From: Macrosoma leucophasiata
Lineage: Eukaryota; Arthropoda; Insecta; Lepidoptera; Hedylidae
Assembly (NCBI GenBank): GCA_036365455.1
Contig: JAWQUS010000027.1
Coordinates: 14,868,501-14,932,500, forward strand
Length of the DNA: 64,000 bases
Direction of reading: 5' to 3'
The translations under genes and the position numbers were made by a program. Numbering within the stretch: the stretch's first letter is position 1; each line of letters opens with the position of its first letter. The notes under the pieces are model-generated. The model did no database searches, was not told where the DNA came from, and worked only from the letters and a program-made list of their open reading frames with translations. This document shows, in pieces, positions 11,812 to 22,142 of this stretch.

Positions 11812-12290
11812 TAATTATAGGTTGATTGAATCAAATAAAAAGCAATCAGTGACCCTTATAGTATTTTTTGTGTGTATTTATTTAATCACATATCAATAAT
11901 ATATCAGAAATAGGGTCACGTAGACCCGCGAAGAAAAGAACGTGCTCTCATCTTATTCTTTTTTCACGTCATAACGATTGATAATATTAAATACAGCGGT
12001 CTACTTCTCAATTTATTGAATCTTGAGAAAGGATTTTTATGCTACGTTTTTCTACAAAACCTATTTTAAATAAGAACATCAATTGACCATGTACTTTATT
12101 GGCACAAGTAGAAGTAAACAAATTGTTTTAATTTTACAAACGTAACGTTTCATTTATCAATCACAATTACAAGTTGATTGAATATAAAATAATATGTAAC
12201 TATCACTTGCATTTGTATTGTGTGTATTTAATCACAAATCAGTAAAGAATAAACATGATAGGGTCACGTAGACCCTTGGCAAAGCATATA
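11812..12290. repeat. duplicated segment with GGGTCACGTAGACCC palindrome (two copies)
   Basis: Two related blocks (about 11812-11945 and 12165-12290) share GGTTGATTGAAT/AGTTGATTGAAT, TGTGTGTATTTA-TTAATCACA and then TAGGGTCACGTAGACCC (the palindrome is at about 11912 and 12261). A third copy of the palindrome lies at about 12744-12758. The blocks are about 350 bases apart and diverged, like an old tandem duplication. Confidence 0.6.
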
Positions 12291-12506
12291 AAAATATTTA
12301 GGTAAATTGAGAGGTAAGCTCCTATCTTTCAAACTAGATCAAATTGCACAGTTTTATTAAAATCAGTTAAGTAATTTAGCATCCATTCATCGCGAACAAA
12401 CAACGCGATGCGTAATTTCTATATTATTCTGTTATGATAATAACATATCGAATGAATCGGATTATAAATTTTATATGAATGGCACTTATAGTATTTGTAT
12501 TTTATA

Positions 12507-12715
12507 TCTATATAAACAAACATGAATCACCGAAACGTTTGAACGCCTATAACTTCCAAATTACTGCACCAATTTGGATAAATCTTTTTTTTAAATGTTC
12601 GTTATTTTCAAGAGAATATTGTGGTCTAAAAAAATATAAATAATAAATATTTTTAAAAATAAAGCAAAAATTACAATATCTCTGAAGGCGGTACGAAGTT
12701 CGCCGGGTCAGCTAG
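12507..12715 (+). mobile_element. non-autonomous Helitron, short GCCGGGTCAGCTAG copy
   Basis: The 209-bp copy begins TCTATATAAACAAACATGAA after A and ends CGCCGGGTCAGCTAG. The base after CTAG is G rather than T, so the flank has changed or the insertion was atypical. The middle is AT-rich and shorter than in the 7588 copy. Confidence 0.7.
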
Positions 12716-12726
12716 GAAACTATAAT

Positions 12727-12975
12727 TCAGTCAGTGAAATAAGGGTCACGTAGACCCGCGGCGTAGCACGTGCGCTCAAAAATTTCGTCGCGGATGTTGG
12801 CACAGTTCACACCGTACCAAGATCCAATAACCCGTATTTGAGTTATGTCATTCAAATATGCAAATGTTTGACTTAAAGTACCGTCTGTATTTGAATACGT
12901 CAATACATATATGGCACATATAATCTGTGTGTTCAGTGCCATGATATCGGGCGTGTCTGTTTGATTTTAACAGAA
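12727..12975 (-). pseudogene. unidentified coding-like fragment
   Basis: On the minus strand a frame reads MALNTQIICAIYVLTYSNTD and continues through SQTFAYLNDITQIRVIGSWY to CYAAGLRDPYFTD and stop. An in-frame extension upstream (DTPDI) could follow an acceptor-like AAACAG. Composition is more protein-like than surrounding frames (W, C and G spread evenly), but I do not recognise the family. The terminal GLRDP codons coincide with the GGGTCACGTAGACCC palindrome that recurs at 11912 and 12261, where adjacent coding is lost. It may be a transposon gene end or a degraded gene fragment. Confidence 0.35.
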
Positions 12976-13840
12976 TTTATGTACGTTGCCATGTGCGTAG
13001 GAGCCGTTTACTGGAATAAACCCACGCAGTACCAAATGATGGGAATAGGTATATTTGATTTTCTTTGCTTTTTCGTTTACTTACACGAAAAGTTCATTAC
13101 ATAAATCAAACCTGTGAATGTAAAAAATGTTAGCACACTTTTTTTACTTGACGTAGATTCCATTTTGTGCATTTTTTGCCAAATAAATGTAATATTTTAG
13201 GAACGTGAAACGTAACATTTTCTGGCCAGTATACGATACGTTCATATTGGATTATGTCTCCAAAGAAATAAACGTAATAAAACATAGTCGGAAATTTTCA
13301 AAAACCTTAAAATTATGATTGTTTAATTTTTTTTTATACATCATACCTCAATTACCAACTATTCTTCTTGTCGAATAAATAAGTAGGTTCATTATAATAA
13401 TACTTTAATTACCTATATTATTTTAAAAACGTTCTAAAAACAAGCAACAGAAGCGATCGTTGACCTGCGCGTTCTCCTTTTGCTTCGATTTAAATATGCG
13501 TGTTCTACAAAAGAATTGTATCGTCCCCGACAATAGGCGAGGTCGTCAAGGATGCGAAGGCAACGTCAGCGGCCAATTGCCGATTCCTATCGTATCTGCA
13601 ACCATTGTTCAGAATAAGTCTCGCTACTTATTGTTCGGTAGTGTTCGCTGTGCCGCAGAACAGCCAGTTTAAAACAGGACTGTACGCGCCTCGAATATTT
13701 ATATTTTCATATGAATACATAAAACATAGACGATTATACTGTGTTATCCACACTAATATTATAAAGCTGCAGAATTTGTTCTGTTTGTTTGAACGAACTC
13801 ATTTCCAAACCTACGGAATTTAATAGTTATTAGAGTCTGG
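12976..13840 (+). other. PDSS1 intron, unassigned; possible degraded coding at 13460-13680
   Basis: The stretch 13460-13680 is GC-richer than its surroundings and open in two plus frames, but neither shows a recognisable domain. The rest is AT-rich. A short start resembling Helitron 5' ends (CTAATATTATAAAG) occurs near 13753. Confidence 0.3.
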
Positions 13841-13844
13841 TCTG

Positions 13845-14150
13845 GGTTCTAAAGCTATCTGATCGAAGATGTGGCTTTCTTTCTGTAGCTTATCGAATTT
13901 ATTTACATTGTCAATTTGTTTCTGAGCTATGGAGATCATTTTCGGAGACTCCTTATTGTGATGCAACGTTCATTCCATATTTTGAAGACTTCCGTTGTGT
14001 GCGCTGTGTAAAACCTCTTATTCCAAGCGGACGAGCTATCAGTCCGGATAATAAAGCTATCTGATCGGAGACGTGGCTTATCGAATTTATTTGCATTGTC
14101 AACTTGTAATATGGATATCGTTTTCGAAGACTCCTCGTTGTGACGCAACC
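13845..14150. repeat. imperfect tandem duplication, about 200-bp period
   Basis: Blocks at about 13852-13970 and 14052-14150 share AAAGCTATCTGATCG, GATGTGGCTT/GACGTGGCTT, TATCGAATTTATTTRCATTG and GAGACTCCT/GAAGACTCCT followed by TGTGATGCAAC/TGTGACGCAAC. On the minus strand both copies are partly open and read similar peptides (NVNKFDKL and NANKFDKP), so the unit may once have coded. Function unknown. Confidence 0.6.
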
Positions 14151-14436
14151 ATGATTCTATGTTGGCCGGACAACCGCACCTTTTTCAACTTTGATGGATG
14201 TCCGCCGCGCATTCCAGTTTGACTCTTGGGCAATTCGTAAATATATAATTCTAGCCAGTGTTTCTTACCTCGTTGCCTTGTTTACTGCACTTAATGTTCC
14301 TGACTATTTCATGGTGCGTCATTATTGATCATGTTCATATTATTTTCACGCAATCCTGTTTTTTTTGACGAAAGCATATTCATGAATGATCATTTACAGT
14401 TTACAGCATTGTTAACAACAATACTTAATTTTGGAA

Positions 14437-14469
14437 GGCTAACACAATGTAAGGCTAACACAATGTAAG
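14437..14469. repeat. 17-bp tandem duplication
   Basis: AGGCTAACACAATGTA occurs twice in direct succession. It is a simple slippage or small duplication with no evident role. Confidence 0.7.
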
Positions 14470-14819
14470 ATCTTGTTTCTTTTAATTTATTTTGTCACAT
14501 CTTATTATTGCCAATATCATAAGGCCAGTGTTGTAAACTATGATTATGCAGATATCCTTAAGGTTTTGAATATATTTATTACGACATTCATATGAAATTA
14601 ATTAGTCAATTTTTATATCTATGTTTTAAGTTGAAACGATCGTGATCAGTAAATTAATAAGATTACATGTGTTTCTATATTGTTGCATGTTAAGCTATTG
14701 CATAGCTTCTATCGAGGGTCTTGAGCGCGGGGACCGAATTCAGAAATTCCGTAACGAAAAAACCTCACGCTATATGTATTGTAAAATAGTAAAAATATTT
14801 CAAACAATATTAACTTTTT

Positions 14820-15086
14820 TCTAAACTAATATTATATAGAGGTAATATTTTTTGTTTGTTTGTATTGAAAAGGCTCAATAACTACTAGACCGATTTTAAA
14901 AATTCTTTCACTATTAGGAAGCTACATATATATATATATATATTTTATTTATTTATATATTTTATTTTGGAAAAAATAGGGTTCCGTAAGATATTTGGGT
15001 TTTTCAGACACAAGGTGTAAAAAATCAACCAGAAAAGCTACTTATTTTGCGTACGCTGCCTAAACTATAAAAGATAGGCTACATCT
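14820..15086 (+). mobile_element. Lep1-like Helitron, 5' part, 3' end replaced by a microsatellite
   Basis: It matches the complete element at 2163-2513: TCTAAACTAATATTATATAG start, the GTTTGTTTG block, GGAAAAAATAGGGTTCCG and the CTGCCTAAACTATAAAAGAT block. After GATAGGCTACATCTGA the match stops and (GGAGA)n begins. A short AT expansion (TATATATATATATAT) interrupts it near 14930. The CTAG end is absent. Confidence 0.8.
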
Positions 15087-15880
15087 GAGAGGAGAGGAGA
15101 GGAGAGGAGAGGAGAGGAGAGGAGAGGAGAGGAGAGGAGAGGAGAGGAGAGGAGAGGAGAGGAGAGGAGAGGAGAGGAGAGGAGAGGAGAGGAGAGGAGA
15201 GGAGAGGAGAGGAGAGGAGAGGAGAGGAGAGGAGAGGAGAGGAGAGGAGAGGAGAGGAGAGGAGAGGAGAGGAGAGGAGAGGAGAGGAGAGGAGAGGAGA
15301 GGAGAGGAGAGGAGAGGAGAGGAGAGGAGAGGAGAGGAGAGGAGAGGAGAGGAGAGGAGAGGAGAGGAGAGGAGAGGAGAGGAGAGGAGAGGAGAGGAGA
15401 GGAGAGGAGAGGAGAGGAGAGGAGAGGAGAGGAGAGGAGAGGAGAGGAGAGGAGAGGAGAGGAGAGGAGAGGAGAGGAGAGGAGAGGAGAGGAGAGGAGA
15501 GGAGAGGAGAGGAGAGGAGAGGAGAGGAGAGGAGAGGAGAGGAGAGGAGAGGAGAGGAGAGGAGAGGAGAGGAGAGGAGAGGAGAGGAGAGGAGAGGAGA
15601 GGAGAGGAGAGGAGAGGAGAGGAGAGGAGAGGAGAGGAGAGGAGAGGAGAGGAGAGGAGAGGAGAGGAGAGGAGAGGAGAGGAGAGGAGAGGAGAGGAGA
15701 GGAGAGGAGAGGAGAGGAGAGGAGAGGAGAGGAGAGGAGAGGAGAGGAGAGGAGAGGAGAGGAGAGGAGAGGAGAGGAGAGGAGAGGAGAGGAGAGGAGA
15801 GGAGAGGAGAGGAGAGGAGAGGAGAGGAGAGGAGAGGAGAGGAGAGGAGAGGAGAGGAGAGGAGAGGAGAGGAGAGGAGA
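15087..15880. repeat. perfect (GGAGA)n microsatellite, ~794 bp
   Basis: The pentamer GGAGA is repeated about 159 times with no substitution or phase break that I can see. One strand is pure purine. It starts inside a Helitron copy at the place where the intact family member carries GGAGAGGG, so the array probably grew from that sequence. The tract length in an assembly may be inexact. Confidence 0.97.
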
Positions 15881-16205
15881 TAAAATTACTCTAATTACTG
15901 ATTGAGAACAGATGTTTATATGTGGAGTTTCACGTTCTCATTCTAGTCCCTGAAGGGTTTTGGGTGAAGATAGAAACACAAAATTAATGTAATGTATGTC
16001 ACTAATGTTTATAAGATATAATAGTATTACTATCCAGCAACAAAGAGATTCATTTAAAAGAGGACGATGAAAATGAACAGGCGTAGGCGGTTCCATTTTC
16101 AAATTGAATTGACAGATAAGTCAAGATGGCGTCGTGACACAATAGTATTATCAAGCAAAAAAAGGACTTGACATTTTAAAATTTTGGAGTATTTTTATTA
16201 TTTAT

Positions 16206-16254
16206 TAATAATTTAATTAATTCATGTATGTAACATGAATTAATTAAATTATTA
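16206..16254. repeat. perfect 21-bp AT-rich inverted repeat
   Basis: Arms 16206-16226 and 16234-16254 are exact reverse complements around the 7-base spacer TATGTAA. Composition is almost all A/T. It may be a MITE remnant or a cruciform-prone site. Confidence 0.8.
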
Positions 16255-17149
16255 TATTAATTTGTCGTTATAATTTGTGGTGATCACTTTAGTAACAATT
16301 TCTTATCCTCATTCTTTCTTTTTCGTTATGGTTCGCATGTGAAAATTTTATTATGACATAAATATTCAGATTAAATAATAAAATCATTGCTTAAGATAAA
16401 TAAATTGATCATGTTACCATACTAAAATGTTATAATATTAATTTTAAAACTACCTACTAGATTGTTAATATTAGAGTAGTATTGTATGCACATATTAATC
16501 TCTCCAGACTCGAGAAAAATATGACAATTGAAATTCAATTTTGTCTCGCCGCCGGTGGCCGTACGATCCTTGAAGGATTAACAGTGTTGGAGACATTCCC
16601 AACTCAACTGACAATATGTGACTAAGTGAATGAGTGGTACTTAGGATTTCTGCAGACTGTGACCGTGCAATCAAGGGGAATGTCTTGTCTAGTGCTTTAA
16701 TACATGTATGTCAATGTCTTCCAAAATGTAAAACAAAAGTATTTGAAGTGCTAGTAATTAAGAGTAATAACAGATTAAAATGCAATGCGTTGGTGACTCC
16801 GTCCTTAAGCAATTCTACCTACCATTTATTTTACACTCCAAAAAACACTGTCGAAATGTTGTATTTAGAGTTTATTTTAGATATATTCATGTAATGCTTT
16901 AATGAATGTGAGAATGTTTACATGTTAAATTATATCAATTAAAATTTTAAAAACTCAGTATGTTCTGACCGCTGGTTGACCATTGACCATTAACCTACAT
17001 CCACAAATTTGCACCAGGTTGAGAATGATACGCATTTAGCCTGAGGTTATTTTGCATTAGATATAATGCTAGTGCATGCAGTGCACCTTATATCATTGGT
17101 AAGTTGATATTGCAACTAAGACATCTACACAAAAATTAAAGATCTGTGT

Positions 17150-17285
17150 ATCTATGGCCCCGTAATAACCATCACACATAACATAAATAACGTAGCTTAC
17201 AATGGTGGCAATGCTTCTACATTTTGACCATCGGTTTTTGTGAAGATATCTATAGCATTACTCACTTTATTTATGTGGTCGTACA
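17150..17285 (+). repeat. diverged SINE-like family A trace
   Basis: Order and spacing follow family A: TATGGCCCCGTAATAA, GGTGGCAATGCTTC, CATTTTGACCATCGG, TTTTTGTGAAGATATCTATA. Identity is low and the head is missing. Confidence 0.5.
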
Positions 17286-18164
17286 TTACCATCTACCTGA
17301 AGACTTAAGTGCTGATCAAGTACCATTAAATGTCAGTTACATTTGGTGATACGTGTATCCTTGATCTTTGCTACTGAAGCTCTACCACCATTCATAATAT
17401 CTGGTAAATGATATATTTTTTTATTGCTAAATCTGTCAGGTCGCAAGAAAAATATGACAATTGATTTCTAATTGTTCGTGTACCGATATCGGTCCAACTG
17501 CAGCTTAACGAGAGAATTTTAATAGATTATAAGATTCGGTAATGTAATAAGTACTTACTTGAATTTCGCCACTGGATTTCTACCGCTAATAGAGTAGGCA
17601 GTTGATCAATTATTACCGAAAGGTCAATTTTGGTTATTGGTTAAAAAAGGTGACGGGTTACATCAATGAAATTATACTCATAATGGTTCAGCCCTTATGA
17701 CGATTCGAAACGCTGTCGCCAAGCAATCATAAATAATTACTAGTTGCTCATTATTGTGATAATTTATTTTTTTCATATTTTATTTCATGGCGCTAATTTG
17801 TGTCTCGTAATTCCACGACACAGATTTTTTTGATGGTTGCTGGAATATGTACCGCGTCATGAGGAAAGTTCAACATTAAAAACCAAGCGACAAATCTTAA
17901 AAATTGTATTATATACGAGTACGCATCAAGACATACATTTATAGTGGCTTAAATATTTTAAGGCGTCGGAAAATGACGACTAAACCACTCGCTAGTGGAG
18001 GAGCATTCTTCCGGTAGTGCAGTCAGTTAACTGAACAATGTCGATCGAACCATTGCAATAGCGGTAGTATAAATAACAACGCGGGATAGGCAACAGCGTC
18101 CCGCGATAATACTATCGTCATTGCGATCACCAATCCGCCTGCCATGATTGGCGATTATGACAAA

Positions 18165-18440
18165 CTAGCGGCCCGCCCGGGCTTCGCGCGGCTGCAATGT
18201 TACCTACCCTCTCCTATTCATCTTAGCGAGATGTTATATTTTGTTTGTAGAAGAGTTTGTTTGTTTGTTTGTTTGCTTGAACGCGCGAATCTCAGGAACT
18301 ACTGGTCCGATTTGAAAAAATATTTCAGTATTAGTTTGCCCATTTATCGAGGCATGCTTTAGGCTATATAACATCACGCTAAGATGAAAAGGAGAGGGTA
18401 GGTAACATTGCAACCGCGCGAAGCCGGGGCGGGCCGCTAG
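18165..18440. mobile_element. two-tailed Helitron (3' ends at both sides)
   Basis: The left end CTAGCGGCCCGCCCGGGCTTCG is a Helitron 3' terminus in reverse orientation, preceded by A. The right end GGGGCGGGCCGCTAG is the same terminus in forward orientation, followed by T. The inside carries the GTTTGTTTGTTTG block and the GGAGAGGGTAGGTAACATTG block of the Lep1-like family; the latter is also seen in reverse near the left end. A normal Helitron has no terminal inverted repeats. Confidence 0.75.
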
Positions 18441-19117
18441 TAATATATATGCAACGTTAAATTGAAATTCTCGCAGGATGTTTGAACAATGATTTCAATG
18501 GGAATTCCCCGTGGGTGGTATAAAGTACCACTTTACATGTACTTGTAAAATATGTTTGTATGGAAACCGGTAATTGGTTGGAATGCGGGTCGGGATAGTT
18601 ATTGTGGTCGTTTTTTTATAGCGTGTAAGATTGATGAGTCGTTGAAGCCGATGGAAACTGGTAGGACTGAGATATTTATTTTTGAATAATAAGACTTTCT
18701 TTATTAATTGGTGTGAATAATGAAACGACACAAGACTGTCATTTACTCGTCTAATTATGTGATTGTGTTAAAAACAATTGCTAATTTTATATCATTAATT
18801 ATTATGGTATTTGAATTATAATGTTTATTATTGTAATAATAATCCGCGTATATTGTTTAAATAATTTTAATTATTATTATTGCTGAACTTTTTATATATT
18901 TATTGTGATTAGTGTTTATCAGAAGTAAGTGAACATTGTTGGAATTATTGGTACAGTTTAAGAGCGCGCTCCCGTTGATGTCTTTTATGAGACGCTGCAG
19001 CAAGCGATGTAATATGCTCAAGAATTAAACAGTTGTGATTTATACAATTATACAGTGTTCCAAATGTGTGAAAGATCTTATACTTATTTTAATATATTTG
19101 TCTTTTGTGTACTTTCT
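18441..19117 (+). other. PDSS1 intron, unassigned
   Basis: AT-rich DNA without recognised coding or repeats shared with the rest of the window. Confidence 0.35.
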
Positions 19118-19404
19118 ACTGGTGGTAGAGCTCCAGTGCCGGAGCTCGCGGGCGTAGGGACCACCGCATTACCTAATAAACTTGCCGCTAAATGGTAATG
19201 TTCAGCACTATTGTGTTCCGGTCAGGTGGTAATGTACGTCCCTGTAATTTCCGGCACAGAGGCATAACACCTTAGGCCTCAGGAGTGGTAACGCATCTGC
19301 ATTTTGATCTTGGTCTTTATGTGGGTGTCTATGGGCTGCAGTCATCACTTAACATCAATGTGAACTGCATGCTTGTTTGCCACTTCCATTACACATAAAA
19401 AACT
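19118..19404 (+). repeat. SINE-like family A, full copy
   Basis: It starts ACTGGTGGTAGAGCTCCAGTG and ends CATTACACATAAAAAAC. All family blocks are present and only a few substitutions separate it from the copies at 10087 and 41495. Confidence 0.85.
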
Positions 19405-19760
19405 TTTTTTAAAATTATTATTAAATTATACGATTCGATTTGATTGAATTCGATTGTATTCAATTAATTTTGGAAGGGTGTGTTTCAAACACACGAAAAT
19501 AAAACAAATTAAAGTGTTCTATTATCTGTATAATATATGAATATTTTTTCCTGTAGTTAATGTTAACCATACTAGATCAGTAGGTCAGGTCTTAGAAATA
19601 TAACAATTACATATTGTTATTTATTCCGTAATTTATTCGGAATGAATTATTAGGTAATGATTAAGTGTAGTATAAAATACTTAAACACATGAATATATAT
19701 GAACTAAAAATGTAATCTATGACCAAATAAGTTTCAACGTTGCAGCAAAAATATAATTAA

Positions 19761-19939
19761 CTAGCTGTTGCCCGCGGCTTCGCCCGCGTGGATGTCGTTT
19801 TATAGCGCTAAATTTTCTTTGCTATAAACCTCACGGAGCCCAAGACCTTTCTAACGAATGCAAAACCATGGAAATCGGTTCCTGCGTTCTGGAGTTATAG
19901 CGTCAGGAAGGAAAACCCGACTTATTTTTATATTATAGA
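19761..19939 (-). mobile_element. non-autonomous Helitron, first unit of a tandem dimer
   Basis: On the minus strand the element begins with TC (19938-19939) and ends in CTAG (19761-19764) before a T (A at 19760 on the plus strand). It contains GCTTCGCCCGCGTGGATG and TCTGGAGTTATAGCGTCAGG. The next unit starts on the following base. Confidence 0.8.
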
Positions 19940-20126
19940 CTAGCTGTTTCCCGCGACTTCGCCCGCGTGGATGTTGTTTTATAAATATTTTTTCCTAAAT
20001 TTTCTTTGCTGTAAACCTCACGGAGCCCGAGACCTTTCCAACGAATGCAAAACCGCGGAAATAGGTTCGTGCGTTCTGGAGTTATAGCGTCAGGAAGGAA
20101 AACCCGACTTATTTTTATATAATAGA
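19940..20126 (-). mobile_element. non-autonomous Helitron, second unit of a tandem dimer
   Basis: The unit is highly similar to 19761-19939 throughout (CGGAGCCCGAGACCTTTCC, CGTGCGTTCTGGAGTTATAG, GGAAAACCCGACTTATTTTT). It ends with TC on the minus strand at 20125-20126, flanked by A on that strand. Its CTAG directly abuts the TC of the first unit, so the two are head to tail with no spacer. Confidence 0.8.
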
Positions 20127-20344
20127 TTACATAATTGTTTAAAAAATGTATTTGAAGATACATTTATTTTCTTTTTTTATTTTATTGCCACCGAAAATAT
20201 GCCTACGTATTGTTATCTACTATTAGGTCAAACGACGTATACGTCAAGTTGGTGATTTTTTTTTGGGTGACGTCACAATTCGTGGCTAGTAAAAATAAAG
20301 ATCTAATTACTTTCAAGTATGGTTTATTAGTAACTCTTACAAGG

Positions 20345-20480
20345 ATAAAACAAGTTAGACCTAAAGGGTGGCAACGCATCTGCATTTTGTCCTCCGATTC
20401 TTGTTTGTCTATAAGCTGAATTCGTCGCTTACCATCAATGTAAACTGCATGCTTTTTCTGCCGCAATCATCACATAAAAA
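20345..20480 (+). repeat. diverged SINE-like family A, 3' part
   Basis: GTGGCAACGCATCTGCATTTTG, then CTATAAGCTGAATTCGTCGC, ACCATCAATGTAAACTGCATG and an ACATAAAAAA tail follow the family A order. The head is absent. Confidence 0.65.
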
Positions 20481-20511
20481 AATATGAATCAGTTTAGAGA
20501 GTACCTGACAG

Positions 20512-20681
20512 AGAGACCCTGTAATTAACGGCACAGAGGCATAACACCTTAGGCCTCAGGAGTGGTAACGCATCTGCATTTTGACCTTGGTCTTTGTGTA
20601 AGTGTCTATAGGCTGCAGTCATCTCTTAACATCAATGTAAACTGCATGCTTGTTTGCCACTTCCATTACATAAAAAAAACC
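20512..20681 (+). repeat. SINE-like family A, 3' half
   Basis: It starts inside the family at CCCTGTAATTAACGGCACAG and runs to CATTACATAAAAAAAAC. It is better conserved than the fragment just upstream, so it is a separate and younger insertion. Confidence 0.8.
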
Positions 20682-20959
20682 TGACCGATGATTAAATTAA
20701 TTATTCGATCAAATATTGAATGAATGCTCTTCATTTCGATTGATGTCGATGAACTATTACTTTCTACCGGCGCTTCGTATGACACGGCATCGTCGAAAGC
20801 AAAATTCGTCCAACACTTTCCTCTGACCCACCTGAGTGTGTTTAATAAAGAGCGTTAAGTAAAACTGGTCTTCATAACAGTACTGTGCGGGGCTCGGCGG
20901 GGGGGATGTGGGTCGAACGCGCGACCCACACCCACCGCTGCTGGTCGACTAGGGATGCT

Positions 20960-21485
20960 AACGATATATCGATTTTTTTATTGAAAAGTATCGATGTTTA
21001 CTTGCAAACAATCGCGGTATCGCTGTTTGTGACTTCTATTTTTTTATTAAAAAACATATTTTTCCAAGCATGGGGTTAGCGCTGTGTTGACAGTAAAGCA
21101 TCGATGTTCATATTTACAAAAGAAAGCACTCCTGTTTACCATTTGTTTATATTTGCTAATCATCGACATATCTATGTTGCTAACTAAACTTTGTTATAAC
21201 ATCGATGGTTTTCATAATGTGTTCGGGTTTTGGAAAAAAAAACTTACCATTACCTACTACCTAATGAGAAATTATATTAAAAAAAACGTTTTGAAGTTAA
21301 TTATAGTTACAGCTTATTGAATTTAAATATTTATTTCGTAATTTCTTTCATAAACTCATAATAATGTTCATCAAATAGAAAAGTAAAAACTGTTATTTTT
21401 ATAGTTGGTAATACATATTCTAAAAACATCGTATTTTTTGCAGGCGATATTTATTATCAAAGATTTTTTACTGTATCATCGATAT
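20960..21485. promoter_or_regulatory. cluster of ATCGAT motifs (DRE-like, tentative)
   Basis: ATCGAT occurs near 20968, 20990, 21100, 21202 and 21478, in contexts such as ATATATCGAT and CATCGATATG. TATCGATA is the DREF/DRE core of insect promoters, and these are near matches. The cluster may also be the inside of an old repeat (GGGATGCTAACGATATATCG). No transcription start can be assigned. Confidence 0.25.
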
Positions 21486-22077
21486 GTTTATATTTACGCT
21501 GTTTGCATCACTACTCGTAAAGCCTCTCGCACACAGACGCGACCGGCTGTAACGGACGCGGTACACGCGCGTTTATCACACGTAATTAAAAACAATGCGA
21601 CAAACGTCTGAAACCGAATTAAACTGAATTAATCTGAAATGTAACTAATATCATATAGGTTTATGAGTGTTAAATATAGCTTTCTTTCCAGACCTTCCTT
21701 ACTTTTTCATCTTTATATAGTACATGTACATTCATAGCAAATGTAGCATAATAATTCATATATTATCGTTCAGTATATTGGTAATTCAAATTATATTTCA
21801 TTAAAAAAACTGTTGTTACGGATTTACCTCGCGTAGTATAAACTAAGATTATTTTTAAAGTAAACGTTATAATATCAATGCGGGGCCTTATGTGGTCAGT
21901 AGCTAGTAGCGGCAACATACTGCCGAGCTTGGAGAGAGGCAGGAGTCAAGGACGCCTGTGACCTGTCCTGTAGCCCCATCGCCACGCAAAACGCTACAGA
22001 AAGTCGACCAATAAAAAAATCATTTCATATTTATAGAGCACTAATTTGGTTTTAATGTCCATCTTTCTCAATAATAA

Positions 22078-22142
22078 TGTTTGGTGATTACGCAGATAAA
22101 TAATTACACTTTTTGTTTGGTGATTACACTGATAAATAATAA
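22078..22142. repeat. ~35-bp tandem duplication
   Basis: GTTTGGTGATTACGCAGATAAATAATTACAC-type sequence occurs twice in a row with three or four differences. It is a local duplication with no evident role. Confidence 0.65.

Larger units (their letters stand above)
15881..18164 (+). other. PDSS1 intron, mostly unassigned
   Basis: No exon is recognised. It includes a hairpin at 16206-16254, a diverged family A trace around 17150-17280, and two direct-repeat traces containing AAGAAAAATATGACAATTGA-type sequence (about 16512-16530 and 17446-17463). Confidence 0.4.

Noticed and set aside
15087..15880. CRISPR-like or coding repeat
   Set aside because: The unit is a 5-base microsatellite with no spacers, and the organism is an animal.
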